A stretch of 64,000 nt of DNA from Pseudomonas inefficax (GTDB taxonomy: Bacteria > Pseudomonadota > Gammaproteobacteria > Pseudomonadales > Pseudomonadaceae): assembly GCF_900277125.1 (NCBI RefSeq), contig NZ_OPYN01000074.1, positions 26,206 to 90,205 on the forward strand. The letters run 5' to 3'. Position numbers and translations under genes: made by a program. The notes beneath the pieces were generated by a model. It saw nothing but the letters and a program-made list of their open reading frames with translations. It had not been told where the DNA came from and searched no databases. The stretch's first letter is position 1; every line of letters begins with the position of its first letter. Shown here piece after piece: positions 17,109-26,785 of the stretch.

Positions 17109-18503
17109 TCAGCCCTTGCCACCCGGCGCCAGCATGTTCTCCGGCCTCACCCACTGGTCGAACTGCTCATTGGTCAGGTACTTCAACTCCAGTGCCGCCT
17201 CGCGCAAGGTCTTGCCTTCGCCATAGGCCTTCTTGGCAATTTCCGCCGCCTTGTCATAGCCAATATGCGGGTTCAGCGCCGTTACCAGCATCAGCCCCCG
17301 CTCCAGATGCGCCGCCATCTGCTCGGCATCCGGCTCGATGCCCGCCACGCAGTGCTGCTGGAAGTTGCGGCAGCCGTCAGCCAGCAATTCGATCGACTGC
17401 AGCAGGTTGTGGATGATCACTGGCTTGAACACGTTCAGCTGCAAATGCCCCTGGCTGGCGGCAAAGCCGATTGCCGCGTCGTTGCCCAGCACCTGGCAGG
17501 CCAGCATCGACAGCGCTTCGCACTGGGTCGGGTTGACCTTGCCTGGCATGATCGAGCTACCCGGCTCGTTGGCCGGCAGGCGTACCTCGGCCAGCCCGGC
17601 GCGCGGGCCGGAACCCAGCAGGCGCAGGTCGTTGGCGATTTTCATCAGGGCCACGGCCAGGGTCTTCAGGGCGCCGGCGAGGCTGGTCAGGGGCTCGTGG
17701 CCGGCAAGGGCAGCGAACTTGTTCGGCGCAGTGACGAACGGCAGGCCGGACAGCGCCGCCAGTTCGGCGGCGATGGCTTCGGCAAAACCATGCGGGGCGT
17801 TGAGCCCGGTACCCACGGCAGTGCCGCCCTGGGCCAGTTCGCATACCGCCGGCAGGGTGGCGCGGATGGCGCGCTGGGCGTAGTCGAGCTGGGCGACGAA
17901 GGCCGACACTTCCTGGCCGAAGGTAATCGGCGTGGCGTCCATCATGTGTGTGCGGCCGGTCTTCACCAGCGTGTGGTGGCGTGCCGACAGTTCGGCCAGC
18001 CCCGAGGACAGTTCTGCGATGGCCGGCAGCAACTTGTCGTGAACCGCATGCGCCGCAGCGATGTGCATGGCGGTAGGGAAGCAGTCGTTGGAACTCTGCG
18101 AGCGGTTGACGTGGTCGTTGGGGTGCACTGGCGCCTTGCCGCCACGGCCCTTGCCGGCCAGTTCGTTTGCCCGGCCGGCGATCACTTCGTTGACGTTCAT
18201 GTTGCTCTGGGTGCCGCTGCCGGTCTGCCAGACCACCAGCGGGAACTGGTCGTCATGCTGGCCACCCAGCACTTCGTCGGCGGCCTGTTCGATCAGCCGG
18301 GCGATGTCGGCTGGCAAGTCGCCGTTACGGTCGTTGACGCGTGCCGCGGCCTTCTTGATCAGCGCCAGGGCGTGCAGCACCGCGATGGGCATGCGTTCCT
18401 TGCCAATGGCGAAGTTGATCAGCGAACGCTGGGTCTGCGCACCCCAGTAGGCGTCCTCAGGAACTTCGACCGGGCCCAGGCTGTCTGTCTCGATACGGCT
18501 CAT
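17109..18503 (-). CDS. fumC: Class II fumarate hydratase FumC
   Basis: This 464-residue class II fumarase carries the superfamily signature [11 protein letters not shown] and the SSND and [11 protein letters not shown] segments that build the active site. It converts fumarate and malate in the TCA cycle without an iron-sulfur cluster. The start [15 protein letters not shown] is the usual FumC opening; the 52 codons upstream in the same frame are not supported. In pseudomonads a second fumC copy usually lies near sodA, so this is likely the fumC-II type by position. The short gap to the divergent DUF2059 gene must hold both promoters. Confidence 0.95.
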   Translation of the reverse strand: MSRIETDSLGPVEVPEDAYWGAQTQRSLINFAIGKERMPIAVLHALALIKKAAARVNDRNGDLPADIARLIEQAADEVLGGQHDDQFPLVVWQTGSGTQSNMNVNEVIAGRANELAGKGRGGKAPVHPNDHVNRSQSSNDCFPTAMHIAAAHAVHDKLLPAIAELSSGLAELSARHHTLVKTGRTHMMDATPITFGQEVSAFVAQLDYAQRAIRATLPAVCELAQGGTAVGTGLNAPHGFAEAIAAELAALSGLPFVTAPNKFAALAGHEPLTSLAGALKTLAVALMKIANDLRLLGSGPRAGLAEVRLPANEPGSSIMPGKVNPTQCEALSMLACQVLGNDAAIGFAASQGHLQLNVFKPVIIHNLLQSIELLADGCRNFQQHCVAGIEPDAEQMAAHLERGLMLVTALNPHIGYDKAAEIAKKAYGEGKTLREAALELKYLTNEQFDQWVRPENMLAPGGKG

Positions 18504-18658
18504 TCTGTACTCACTCCTGTGTAGTTCGAAATCGCAGTTTAGGCCCTGATTCGACCGAGCGGTTCCGTCGCTCGTCGTGCCACTTGAGCACATCGCCACC
18601 ACGGCGCAGAATGCTCTACTCTGAGGTACCCGCCTCCCTCTCTTCCGAAGGAAATGCA

Positions 18659-19183
18659 ATGACCCGTCTCCGTGTCCTTTGTGCCGCCGTTGCCCTGGCT
18701 TGCGCCAGCGGCCAGGTACTCGCTGCCACCGCCAGCCACAACGCTGCTGCCGAGAAATTCCTGACCCTGGCCAACGCCGACAAGCTGGGCACCCCGGTGT
18801 ACATGCAGGTCCAGCAGATGTTCGCCCAGCGTTTCGCCCAGACCAAGGCCCCGGCCGCCAAGCAGCCGGTGCTGGAAAGCTACCAGGCCAAGGCCAACGC
18901 CGCGCTGGACAACGCCATCGGCTGGAACAAGCTGAAGCCGAAGATGGTCGACCTGTACACCCAGACCTTCACCGAGCAAGAGCTCAAGGACCTGGTCAAG
19001 TTCTACGAATCGCCGCTGGGCAAGAAAGTGCTGCGCGAAATGCCCAAGGTCACCCAGCAGTCGGCCCAGCTGACCCAGCAGAGCCTGGAGCCAGCGGTAC
19101 CGGTGGTGAACAAGCTGCTGGACGACATGACCAAGGAACTGGACCCGAACGCTGGCAAGGCCGCTGCCCCGGCGAAGAAGTGA
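18659..19183 (+). CDS. Secreted DUF2059 domain protein
   Basis: This 174-residue protein has a clear signal peptide ([18 protein letters not shown], cleavage after QVLA near residue 22), so it should be periplasmic. The body has the DUF2059 pattern ([22 protein letters not shown]) and a Lys/Ala-rich tail. Function unknown. The ATG follows GAAGGA. It is 10 bases upstream of the bolA-like gene on the same strand, so the two are probably co-transcribed. Confidence 0.85.
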   Translation: MTRLRVLCAAVALACASGQVLAATASHNAAAEKFLTLANADKLGTPVYMQVQQMFAQRFAQTKAPAAKQPVLESYQAKANAALDNAIGWNKLKPKMVDLYTQTFTEQELKDLVKFYESPLGKKVLREMPKVTQQSAQLTQQSLEPAVPVVNKLLDDMTKELDPNAGKAAAPAKK

Positions 19184-19193
19184 GTACGCCGCA

Positions 19194-19490
19194 ATGACCA
19201 TGCAACAGCGTATCGAACAGCAGTTGGCTGCCCTGGCGCCGCAATACCTGCAAGTGCTCAACGAAAGCCACATGCACAGTCGTGGTCAGGAGACCCACTA
19301 CAAGGCAGTGATCGTCAGCGAGCAGTTTGCCGGGCTGAACAGCGTCAAGCGCCACCAGAAGGTGTACGCCACCATGGGTGAGCTGATGGGCGAGATCCAT
19401 GCCCTGGCCATCCACACCTACACCGCCGAAGAATGGGCCAAGGTCGGCGTTGCACCGGCCTCGCCTGTGTGCGCGGGCGGCGGGCACTGA
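19194..19490 (+). CDS. BolA family protein
   Basis: This 98-residue protein has the BolA fold signature: ESHMHSRG (candidate metal-binding His), FAGLNSVKRHQKVYATMGEL and IHALAIHTYT. BolA proteins pair with monothiol glutaredoxins in iron-sulfur cluster trafficking, or act as regulators. The extra C-terminal tail with a Cys (SPVCAGGGH) is a common feature of the longer Pseudomonas paralogue. An alternative ATG six bases downstream (MQQRIEQQL) is equally plausible. It probably shares a transcript with the DUF2059 gene. Confidence 0.9.
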   Translation: MTMQQRIEQQLAALAPQYLQVLNESHMHSRGQETHYKAVIVSEQFAGLNSVKRHQKVYATMGELMGEIHALAIHTYTAEEWAKVGVAPASPVCAGGGH

Positions 19491-19526
19491 AACCTTGCTG
19501 TTGTTCTGGTAGAATCCTGCAAAATC

Positions 19527-19652
19527 CGGGGGCCGCTTTGCGGCCCTTTCGCGACACAAGGCCGCTCCTACAGGGGATCGCAACAGCCATCGGGTTGTGC
19601 ATTCCCTTGTAGGAGCGGCCTTGTGTCGCGAAAGGGGCGCTAAGCGCCCCCA
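19527..19652. repeat. Paired REP elements, type B
   Basis: Inverted copies of GCGACACAAGGCCGCTCC with end hairpins GGGGCCGC...GCGGCCC and GGGGCGC...GCGCCCC fill the gap between the bolA-like gene and trhO. Confidence 0.9.
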
Positions 19653-19719
19653 AGCTTTTTCTACACCTGTCAAACCCGGTCCGCCCCTTACGAGGGCGAC
19701 CACCTGGAGAACCTGCTTC

Positions 19720-20652
19720 ATGTCCCAACCCATCGTCGTCGCGGCGCTGTACAAGTTCGTCACCCTGGAAGACTACGTCGAGCTGCGCGAGCCGCTGCTC
19801 AAGGCCATGCTCGACAACAACGTCAAGGGCACCCTGCTGCTGGCCCACGAGGGCATCAACGGCACTGTCTCGGCCACCCGCGAAGGCATCGACGGCCTGC
19901 TGGCCTGGCTGCGCAACGACCCGCGCCTGGCCGATGTCGACCACAAGGAATCGTACTGCGACGAACAACCGTTCTACCGCACCAAGGTCAAGCTCAAGAA
20001 AGAGATCGTCACCCTCGGCGTGCCGGGCGTGGACCCGAACCAGGCGGTCGGTACCTACGTCGAGCCCAAGGACTGGAACGCGCTGATCAGCGACCCGGAA
20101 GTGCTGCTGATCGACACCCGCAACGACTACGAAGTGGCCATCGGCACCTTCAAGGGCGCCATCGACCCGAAGACCGAAACCTTCCGCGAGTTCCCCGACT
20201 ACATCAAGGCCAACTTCGACCCCAGCAAGCACAAGAAGGTTGCCATGTTCTGCACCGGCGGCATTCGTTGCGAAAAAGCCTCCAGCTACATGCTCGGTGA
20301 AGGCTTCGAGGCGGTCTATCATCTTAAGGGCGGCATCCTGAAGTACTTCGAGGAAGTGCCTCAGGAAGAAAGCCTGTGGGACGGCGACTGCTTCGTCTTC
20401 GACAACCGCGTCACGGTGCGCCATGACCTGAGCGAAGGCGAGTACGACCAGTGCCACGCCTGCCGCCACCCGATCAATGCAGAGGAGCGCGCGTCAGAGC
20501 ACTATTCGCCAGGAGTCAGCTGCCCGCATTGCTGGGACAGCCTGAGCGAGAAGACCCGGCGCAGCGCCATCGACCGGCAGAAGCAGATCGAGCTGGCCAA
20601 GGCCCGCAACCTGCCGCACCCGATCGGTTACAACTACAAAGCCGAGGCTTGA
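19720..20652 (+). CDS. trhO: tRNA uridine(34) hydroxylase TrhO (rhodanese family, UPF0176)
   Basis: This is a 310-residue protein of the YceA/TrhO family. An N-terminal acylphosphatase-like part is followed by a rhodanese domain with the active loop [11 protein letters not shown] (Cys178, second Cys184). Two CxxC pairs near the C terminus (CHAC, CPHC) look like a zinc site. TrhO makes 5-hydroxyuridine at tRNA position 34 using oxygen. The start [13 protein letters not shown] is the usual opening; the 41 upstream codons run through the REP element. It is followed three bases later by the DsbA-like gene, forming a run with the ABC exporter. Confidence 0.93.
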   Translation: MSQPIVVAALYKFVTLEDYVELREPLLKAMLDNNVKGTLLLAHEGINGTVSATREGIDGLLAWLRNDPRLADVDHKESYCDEQPFYRTKVKLKKEIVTLGVPGVDPNQAVGTYVEPKDWNALISDPEVLLIDTRNDYEVAIGTFKGAIDPKTETFREFPDYIKANFDPSKHKKVAMFCTGGIRCEKASSYMLGEGFEAVYHLKGGILKYFEEVPQEESLWDGDCFVFDNRVTVRHDLSEGEYDQCHACRHPINAEERASEHYSPGVSCPHCWDSLSEKTRRSAIDRQKQIELAKARNLPHPIGYNYKAEA

Positions 20653-20655
20653 TGC

Positions 20656-21288
20656 ATGTCTGCACGCCTGATCTATGTGATGGACCCGATGTGCTCCTGG
20701 TGCTGGGGTTTTGCACCCGTGGCTGCGGCCCTGATCGCCCAGGCGCGTGACGCAGGCGTGCCTACCCACCTGGTGCCGGGCGGGCTGCGTACCGGCGGCA
20801 GTGCCCTGGACAGCTCTACCCGCAAGTACATCCTCGAACACTGGCAGGCAGTGGCCGATGCCACCGGCCAGCCGTTCCGCTTCGAGGGGGCCATGCCCGA
20901 CGGCTTCGTCTACGACACCGAACCGGCCTGCCGTGCCCTGGTCACTGCCCGCGAACTGGACACCGAGCGCGTCTGGCCGCTGCTGGCGCTGATCCAGCGT
21001 TCGTTCTACGAGCAGGGCGTGGACGTGACCGTTGCGCCGCATCTGGTCGATCTGGCCGAACAGGCAGGCTTCGATCGTGCCGTGTTCGCCGAGGCCTTCG
21101 CCCGTGCCGACACCCGCGCCGCCACTGCAGCCGATTTCAGCTGGGCCCAGGACCTGGGCATCGTCGGTTTCCCGACCCTGCTGGCCGAACGCAATGGCCA
21201 ACTGGCCCTGCTGACCAACGGCTACCAGCCGCTGGAGCGCCTGCAACCCTTGCTCGGCCGCTGGCTGCAGCAGGCCGCCTGTGCTTGA
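20656..21288 (+). CDS. DsbA/FrnE-like thioredoxin-fold protein
   Basis: This 210-residue protein has no signal peptide and so is probably cytoplasmic. It opens IYVMDPMCSWCWGF, giving a CSWC active-site motif at residues 13-16, followed by the all-helical insert of the DsbA/2-hydroxychromene-2-carboxylate isomerase family and the cis-Pro loop VGFPTL. It may be a thiol oxidoreductase; the partner is unknown. It starts three bases after trhO and overlaps the following ABC gene by eight bases, so the three are almost certainly one operon. Confidence 0.88.
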   Translation: MSARLIYVMDPMCSWCWGFAPVAAALIAQARDAGVPTHLVPGGLRTGGSALDSSTRKYILEHWQAVADATGQPFRFEGAMPDGFVYDTEPACRALVTARELDTERVWPLLALIQRSFYEQGVDVTVAPHLVDLAEQAGFDRAVFAEAFARADTRAATAADFSWAQDLGIVGFPTLLAERNGQLALLTNGYQPLERLQPLLGRWLQQAACA

Positions 21289-23113
21289 TGTGCCTGGGTC
21301 ACCCGACCCGGTGCCGGGCAAGCCTCACACTGCGGCCGATCGACTGAGCTGGGCGGAAATCCGCCGCCTGGCCCTGCATCACAAGAAAAACCTCTGGTCC
21401 GCCAACCTGATCGCCGTATTGGCGGCCTGCTGCAGCGTGCCCATCCCGCTGCTGCTGCCGCTGCTGGTGGACGAAGTACTGCTGGGCCATGGCGATGCCG
21501 CGCTGAAGTGGATGAACCACCTGCTGCCGTCCAGCTGGCAGGTGGCGGCGGGCTACATCGGCCTGATGTTGCTGCTGACCCTGTGCCTGCGCCTGGCCGC
21601 GCTGGCGTTCAACGTGATCCAGGCCAAGCTGTTCGCCGGCCTGGCCAAGGACATCGTCTATCGCCTGCGCATTCGCCTGATCGAGCGGCTCAAGCGCATT
21701 TCGCTGAAGGAATACGAAAGCCTGGGCAGCGGCACGGTAACCACTCACCTGGTCACCGACCTGGACACCCTCGACAAGTTCGTCGGCGAAACCCTGAGCC
21801 GCTTCCTGGTGGCCATGCTGACCTTGACCGGCACGGCGGCCATCCTGGTCTGGATGCACTGGCAGCTGGCCTTGCTGATATTGCTGTTCAACCCGCTGGT
21901 GATCTATTTCACCGTGCAGTTGGGCAAGCGCGTCAAGCACCTGAAAAAGCTCGAGAACGACAGCACCGCGCGGTTTACCCAGGCGCTGGCGGAAACCCTC
22001 GATGCCATTCAGGAGATCCGCGCCAGCAACCGCCAGGGCTACTTCCTCGGCCGCCTTGGCCTGCGCGCCCGCGAAGTGCGCGACTACGCCGTGGACTCGC
22101 AGTGGAAAAGCGATGCCAGCGGCCGCGCCAGTGGCCTGCTGTTCCAGTTCGGCATCGATATCTTCCGCGCCGCAGCCATGCTCACCGTGCTGTTCTCCGA
22201 CCTGTCGATCGGGCAGATGCTGGCGGTGTTCAGCTACCTGTGGTTCATGATCGGCCCGGTGGAGCAACTGCTCAACCTGCAATATGCCTACTACGCCGCC
22301 GGTGGTGCGCTGAGCCGCCTGAACGAGCTGCTGGCACGCGCCGACGAGCCGCAGTACCCGGCTGCCAGCGACCCGTTCGCCGGCCGCGATACGGTGGGCA
22401 TCGAAGTGCGCGACCTGCGCTTTGCCTATGCCGACGAGCCGGTGCTCGAGCACCTCGACCTGTCCATCGCCCCGGGCGAGAAAGTGGCGATCGTCGGCGC
22501 CAGCGGTGGTGGCAAGAGCACGCTGGTGCAACTGTTGCTGGGCCTCTATAGCGCCCAGGCCGGCACCATTCGCTTTGGCGGTGCCAGCCTGCAGGAAATC
22601 GGCCTGGAGACCCTGCGCGAAAACGTTGCGGTTGTGTTGCAGCACCCATCGTTGTTCAACGACACCGTGCGCGCCAACCTGACCATGGGCCGTGACTGCA
22701 GCGACGAGGCCTGCTGGCAGGCGCTGCGTATCGCCCAGCTGGATGCCACCATCGCCGCCTTGCCGCAGGGCCTGGATAGTGTGGTGGGGCGCTCCGGCGT
22801 GCGCTTGTCCGGTGGCCAGCGCCAGCGCCTGGCCATTGCCCGCATGGTGCTGGCCGAACCCAAGGTGGTGATCCTCGACGAAGCCACCTCGGCGCTGGAT
22901 GCCGCCACCGAATACAACCTGCACCAGGCCCTGGCGCGCTTCCTCAGTGGCCGCACCACACTGATCATCGCCCACCGCCTGTCGGCGGTGAAGCAGGCCG
23001 ACCGGGTGCTGGTATTCGATGGCGGGCACGTGGCCGAGGATGGCGACCATCAGCAGCTGATTGCCGAGGGTGGGTTGTATGCCAAGTTATATGGGCACCT
23101 GCAGCAGAGCTGA
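21281..23113 (+). CDS. ABC-type exporter, fused permease and ATPase
   Basis: This 610-residue half-transporter has an N-terminal six-helix exporter domain (about 35-335) and a C-terminal ATPase domain (about 365-605) with Walker A GASGGGKST, signature LSGGQRQR and Walker B VVILDEATSALD. It is expected to work as a homodimer in the inner membrane; its cargo is unknown. The start is GTG at 21281, inside the end of the DsbA-like gene. Context with a thiol oxidoreductase could suggest export of a thiol compound, as for CydDC, but that is only a guess. Confidence 0.9.
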   Translation: MLDVPGSPDPVPGKPHTAADRLSWAEIRRLALHHKKNLWSANLIAVLAACCSVPIPLLLPLLVDEVLLGHGDAALKWMNHLLPSSWQVAAGYIGLMLLLTLCLRLAALAFNVIQAKLFAGLAKDIVYRLRIRLIERLKRISLKEYESLGSGTVTTHLVTDLDTLDKFVGETLSRFLVAMLTLTGTAAILVWMHWQLALLILLFNPLVIYFTVQLGKRVKHLKKLENDSTARFTQALAETLDAIQEIRASNRQGYFLGRLGLRAREVRDYAVDSQWKSDASGRASGLLFQFGIDIFRAAAMLTVLFSDLSIGQMLAVFSYLWFMIGPVEQLLNLQYAYYAAGGALSRLNELLARADEPQYPAASDPFAGRDTVGIEVRDLRFAYADEPVLEHLDLSIAPGEKVAIVGASGGGKSTLVQLLLGLYSAQAGTIRFGGASLQEIGLETLRENVAVVLQHPSLFNDTVRANLTMGRDCSDEACWQALRIAQLDATIAALPQGLDSVVGRSGVRLSGGQRQRLAIARMVLAEPKVVILDEATSALDAATEYNLHQALARFLSGRTTLIIAHRLSAVKQADRVLVFDGGHVAEDGDHQQLIAEGGLYAKLYGHLQQS

Positions 23114-23137
23114 ATTTTTGGCAGCCTGTGCTGGCCT

Positions 23138-23260
23138 CCGTGGGAGCGGCCTTGCGTCGCGAAAGGGCCGCAAAGCGGCCCCAGACAATAAAGGCAGATG
23201 CAGAAATCGCCGGGGCTGCTTTGCAGCCCTTTCGCGACGCAAGGCCGCTCCCACAGTGCC
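23138..23260. repeat. Paired REP elements, type B variants
   Basis: Inverted copies of the form GCGACGCAAGGCCGCTCCCA (GCGACGC instead of GCGACAC) with hairpins GGGCCGCAAAGCGGCCC and GGGGCTGCTTTGCAGCCC lie between the ABC exporter and the GGDEF/EAL gene. Confidence 0.9.
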
Positions 23261-23387
23261 AGTACAAGCCATATGCAAATCACTCCCTTTCCTGCCATAA
23301 AAAACCCAACCACCGGGATGGCAAATGGCCTACGCTGTGCTTTGTCTGGGTTGATTTGCGCCTTATCTGCTCTGTGACAGGGACTCC

Positions 23388-25844
23388 ATGAAGGGACATC
23401 GCACTCTAGAAGCGCCAAAGTTGCTCGGCATCACCTGGCCCTTCATCGCCGTTGTGGTCTTCCAGGTAGCCTTGGGCAGCCTCAGCCTTTATACGCTCTC
23501 GGCCGTGCGTGCCTATGTGGCGGGCGAGAGCCTTTGGTCCAAGGCGCAGAAAGACGCCATCTACTACCTCAACCTGTACGCCGAAACCCGCGACGACAGC
23601 ACCTACCATCGCTATCGCCAGGCCATCACCGTGCCCCAGGGCGACCACCAGCTGCGCGAAGTGCTCGACCAGCCCCGTCCCGACCTGGACGCCGCGCGCC
23701 AGGCCGTGCTGCAAGGCGGCAACCACCCCGACGATGTCGAGCGGATCATCTGGTTCTACCGCAACTTTCGCAACGTCAGCTACATGCAGACAGCCATCGA
23801 CTACTGGGACATCGGCGACGACTACCTGGGCAAGCTGGATATGCTGGCCATGGAAATGCGCAGCAGCTTCGCCGCTGGCCCGGTCGACGCCCGCACCGTC
23901 AGCGACTGGAAGGCGCGCATCGTCACCATCAACGAAGGGGTAACCCCGGCCGCCAAGGCGTTCAGCGATGCCCTGGGCGAAGGCTCGCGCATGCTGCTGC
24001 GGGTGCTGCTGATCACCAACCTGCTGACCGCGATGTTCCTGATTGCCATTGCCTGGCGCCGCTCCAGCAAGCTGCTGGCCCAGCGCCAGGCCTTTGCCAG
24101 CGCCCTGCAGGAAGAAAAGGAGCGGGCGCAGATTACCCTGCAGGCCATTGGCGATGCGGTGATTACCACCGATGTGGAGGGCAGTATCGGCTACCTGAAC
24201 CCGGCCGCCGAGCATCTGACCCACTGGCAGGCCGGCCAAGCCCAGGGCCTGCCACTGTCGGCGCTGTTCAGCCTGGTGGACGAGCAGGCCGAGGAGGACG
24301 GCCGCAGCCTGGTCGAGCAGGTACTCAGCGGCAGCCTCAAGGGTGGCGCCGAACATGCCAGGCTGATCCAGCGCCTGGACGGTAGCACCGTGTCGGTCAA
24401 CCTGGTCGGCTCGCCGATCGTCAATGACGGCCAGGTCAGCGGCATCGTGCTGGTGCTGCACGACATGACCCAGGAGCGCCAGTACATCGCCAACCTGTCC
24501 TGGCAGGCGACCCACGACGCCCTGACCGGCCTGGCCAACCGCCGCGAGTTCGAATACCGCCTGGAGCAGGCGTTGAACGACCTGGCGCGCCAGGCCGGGC
24601 GGCATTCGCTGATGTTCCTCGACCTCGACCAGTTCAAGCTGGTCAACGATACCTGCGGGCATGCCGCCGGCGACGAGCTGCTGCGGCACATCTGCGCCGT
24701 GCTGCAGTCCGGCCTGCGTGAAGGCGACACCCTGGCCCGGCTGGGTGGGGACGAATTCGGCGTGCTGCTGGAAAACTGCCCGCCCGACCAGGCCGAGCGT
24801 ATCGCCGAGCAGCTGCGCCAGCTGGTGCAGAGCCTGCATTTCGTGTGGAAGGGGCGCCCGTTCGTCACCACCGTCAGCGTCGGCCTGGTGCACATGGCGC
24901 AGGCCCCAGGCACCCTCGAAACCTCGCTGCGCGCCGCCGACATGGCCTGCTACATGGCCAAGGAAAAGGGCCGCAACCGCGTGCAGGTGTACCATGCCGA
25001 CGACAGCGAGCTGTCCATGCGTTTTGGCGAAATGGCCTGGATCCAGCGCTTGCACGTGGCCCTGGAAGAAAACCGCTTCTGCCTGTACGCCCAGGAAATC
25101 GCCCCGCTGAAAACCTTCGAAGGCCCAGGCCATATCGAGATCCTGCTGCGCCTGCACGACGAAAGCGGGCGGACCATCCTGCCCAGCAGCTTCATCCCGG
25201 CGGCCGAGCGCTACGGCCTGATGACCGCGCTGGACCGCTGGGTGGTGCGCAATGTGTTTTTGGTCATCCGCCAGTGCCTGGACGAAGGGCGCGAGGGGCC
25301 GCTGTCGATCTGTGCGATCAACCTTTCGGGGTCGAGTATTGGCGACGACAAGTTCCTCGAATACCTGCAACGCCTGTTCGTCGAATACGCCATCCCGCCG
25401 CGGATGATCTGTTTCGAAATCACCGAAACCAGCGCCATAGCCAACCTTGGCAGCGCCATTCGTTTCATCAATGAGTTGAAGGGGCTGGGTTGTCGATTCT
25501 CGCTCGATGATTTCTGCGCCGGCATGTCGTCGTTCGCCTATCTCAAGCATTTGCCCGTGGATTACCTGAAGATCGACGGGAGTTTCGTCAAGGACATGCT
25601 CGACGACCCGGTCAACCGGGCCATGGTCGAGGTCATCAACCACATCGGTCACGTAATGGGCAAGCGCACCATTGCCGAATTCGTCGAAACACCCTTGATC
25701 GAGCAGGCCTTGCAGGAAATTGGCGTGGATTACGCCCAGGGCTACCTCATCGAACGCCCTCAGGTGTTCACCTGTGACAGTCTGCAGCGCCAACGGATCG
25801 CCGCCCGGCCTCTGTTGCAGCGGGCGCCTGGCACGTTTCGCTAG
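23388..25844 (+). CDS. Membrane sensor protein with PAS, GGDEF and EAL domains
   Basis: This 818-residue inner-membrane protein has two transmembrane segments (about 13-35 and 200-220) flanking a periplasmic sensor region. A PAS domain follows (about 245-360), then GGDEF (about 365-530) and EAL (about 545-800). The GGDEF motif is intact (RLGGDEF near 452), and the inhibitory I-site REGD lies exactly five residues before it. The EAL signature reads EIL, but EITETSA and DDFCAGMSSF with KIDGSFV are kept. Both cyclic-di-GMP synthesis and breakdown are therefore possible. No separate regulator is adjacent; the TenA-like gene follows 30 bases later. Confidence 0.92.
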   Translation: MKGHRTLEAPKLLGITWPFIAVVVFQVALGSLSLYTLSAVRAYVAGESLWSKAQKDAIYYLNLYAETRDDSTYHRYRQAITVPQGDHQLREVLDQPRPDLDAARQAVLQGGNHPDDVERIIWFYRNFRNVSYMQTAIDYWDIGDDYLGKLDMLAMEMRSSFAAGPVDARTVSDWKARIVTINEGVTPAAKAFSDALGEGSRMLLRVLLITNLLTAMFLIAIAWRRSSKLLAQRQAFASALQEEKERAQITLQAIGDAVITTDVEGSIGYLNPAAEHLTHWQAGQAQGLPLSALFSLVDEQAEEDGRSLVEQVLSGSLKGGAEHARLIQRLDGSTVSVNLVGSPIVNDGQVSGIVLVLHDMTQERQYIANLSWQATHDALTGLANRREFEYRLEQALNDLARQAGRHSLMFLDLDQFKLVNDTCGHAAGDELLRHICAVLQSGLREGDTLARLGGDEFGVLLENCPPDQAERIAEQLRQLVQSLHFVWKGRPFVTTVSVGLVHMAQAPGTLETSLRAADMACYMAKEKGRNRVQVYHADDSELSMRFGEMAWIQRLHVALEENRFCLYAQEIAPLKTFEGPGHIEILLRLHDESGRTILPSSFIPAAERYGLMTALDRWVVRNVFLVIRQCLDEGREGPLSICAINLSGSSIGDDKFLEYLQRLFVEYAIPPRMICFEITETSAIANLGSAIRFINELKGLGCRFSLDDFCAGMSSFAYLKHLPVDYLKIDGSFVKDMLDDPVNRAMVEVINHIGHVMGKRTIAEFVETPLIEQALQEIGVDYAQGYLIERPQVFTCDSLQRQRIAARPLLQRAPGTFR

Positions 25845-25874
25845 CTAGAAATCACAAGGATCAAGGAGCTGAAA

Positions 25875-26660
25875 GTGATTGACGCATTCGTTCGTATCGG
25901 GCCGTTGATGGATCCCGCCAGCTACCCCCAATGGGCCCAGCAACTGATTGAAGACTGCCGCGAGAGCAAGCGCCGGGTAGTCGAGCACGAGTTCTACGCG
26001 CGCCTGCGCGATGGCCAGCTGAAGCAATCGACCATTCGCCAGTACCTGATCGGTGGCTGGCCGGTGGTGGAGCAGTTCTCGCTGTACATGGCCCACAACC
26101 TGACCAAAACCCGCTATGGCCGACACCAGGGCGAAGACATGGCGCGGCGCTGGCTGATGCGCAACATCCGTGTCGAGCTCAACCATGCCGACTACTGGGT
26201 GAACTGGTGCCAGGCCCATGGCGTGCACCTGCACGAGCTGCAGGCCCAGGATGTGCCGCCAGAGCTGAACGGGTTGAATGACTGGTGCTGGCGCGTTTGC
26301 GCCACCGAGAACCTGGCCATTTCCATGGCAGCGACCAACTACGCCATCGAAGGTGCGACCGGTGAATGGTCGGCGGTGGTGTGTTCCACCGACACCTATG
26401 CGCTGGGTTTCCCGGAGGACCAGCGCAAGCGGGCGATGAAGTGGCTTAAGATGCATGCCCAGTATGACGACGCGCACCCGTGGGAGGCGCTGGAGATCAT
26501 TTGCACCCTGGCTGGCGAGAACCCGACCCTGGGGCTGCGCAATGAACTGCGCAAGGCGATTTGCAAGAGCTATGACTGCATGTACCTGTTCCTGGAGCGG
26601 TGCATGCAGCTGGAAGGGCGCCAGCAGGGGCGCATGCGACCGACGTTGGCCGCCGGCTGA
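25875..26660 (+). CDS. TenA/PqqC-like helical protein (heme-oxygenase fold)
   Basis: This 261-residue mostly helical protein resembles the TenA/THI-4 and iron-containing redox enzyme families. Candidate metal or substrate residues are EFYARLRDGQL (Glu), VELNHADYWVNW (Glu/His), ATENLAIS (Glu) and HAQYDDAHPWEALE (two His, Asp, Glu), a pattern like the ligand set of heme-oxygenase-fold di-iron enzymes. It lacks the Cys nucleophile signature I would expect of a true thiaminase TenA. No thiamin or PQQ genes are nearby, so the function is unknown. The GTG start at 25875 is supported by AAGGAG. It is probably co-transcribed with the GGDEF/EAL gene. Confidence 0.8.
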   Translation: MIDAFVRIGPLMDPASYPQWAQQLIEDCRESKRRVVEHEFYARLRDGQLKQSTIRQYLIGGWPVVEQFSLYMAHNLTKTRYGRHQGEDMARRWLMRNIRVELNHADYWVNWCQAHGVHLHELQAQDVPPELNGLNDWCWRVCATENLAISMAATNYAIEGATGEWSAVVCSTDTYALGFPEDQRKRAMKWLKMHAQYDDAHPWEALEIICTLAGENPTLGLRNELRKAICKSYDCMYLFLERCMQLEGRQQGRMRPTLAAG

Positions 26661-26667
26661 TCGTTCA

Positions 26668-26779
26668 CCTGTTCCGGCCTCTTCGCGGGTGAACCCGCTC
26701 CCACAGGATAATCACCGCCCATGAGGGCAGTGCAGTACCTGTGGGAGCGGGTTCACCCGCGAAAGGGCCGGTACAGGCA
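26668..26779. repeat. Paired REP elements, type A
   Basis: Inverted copies with the core GCGGGTGAACCCGC lie between the convergent TenA-like and yciK genes. Confidence 0.9.
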
Positions 26780-26785
26780 AAGGCC

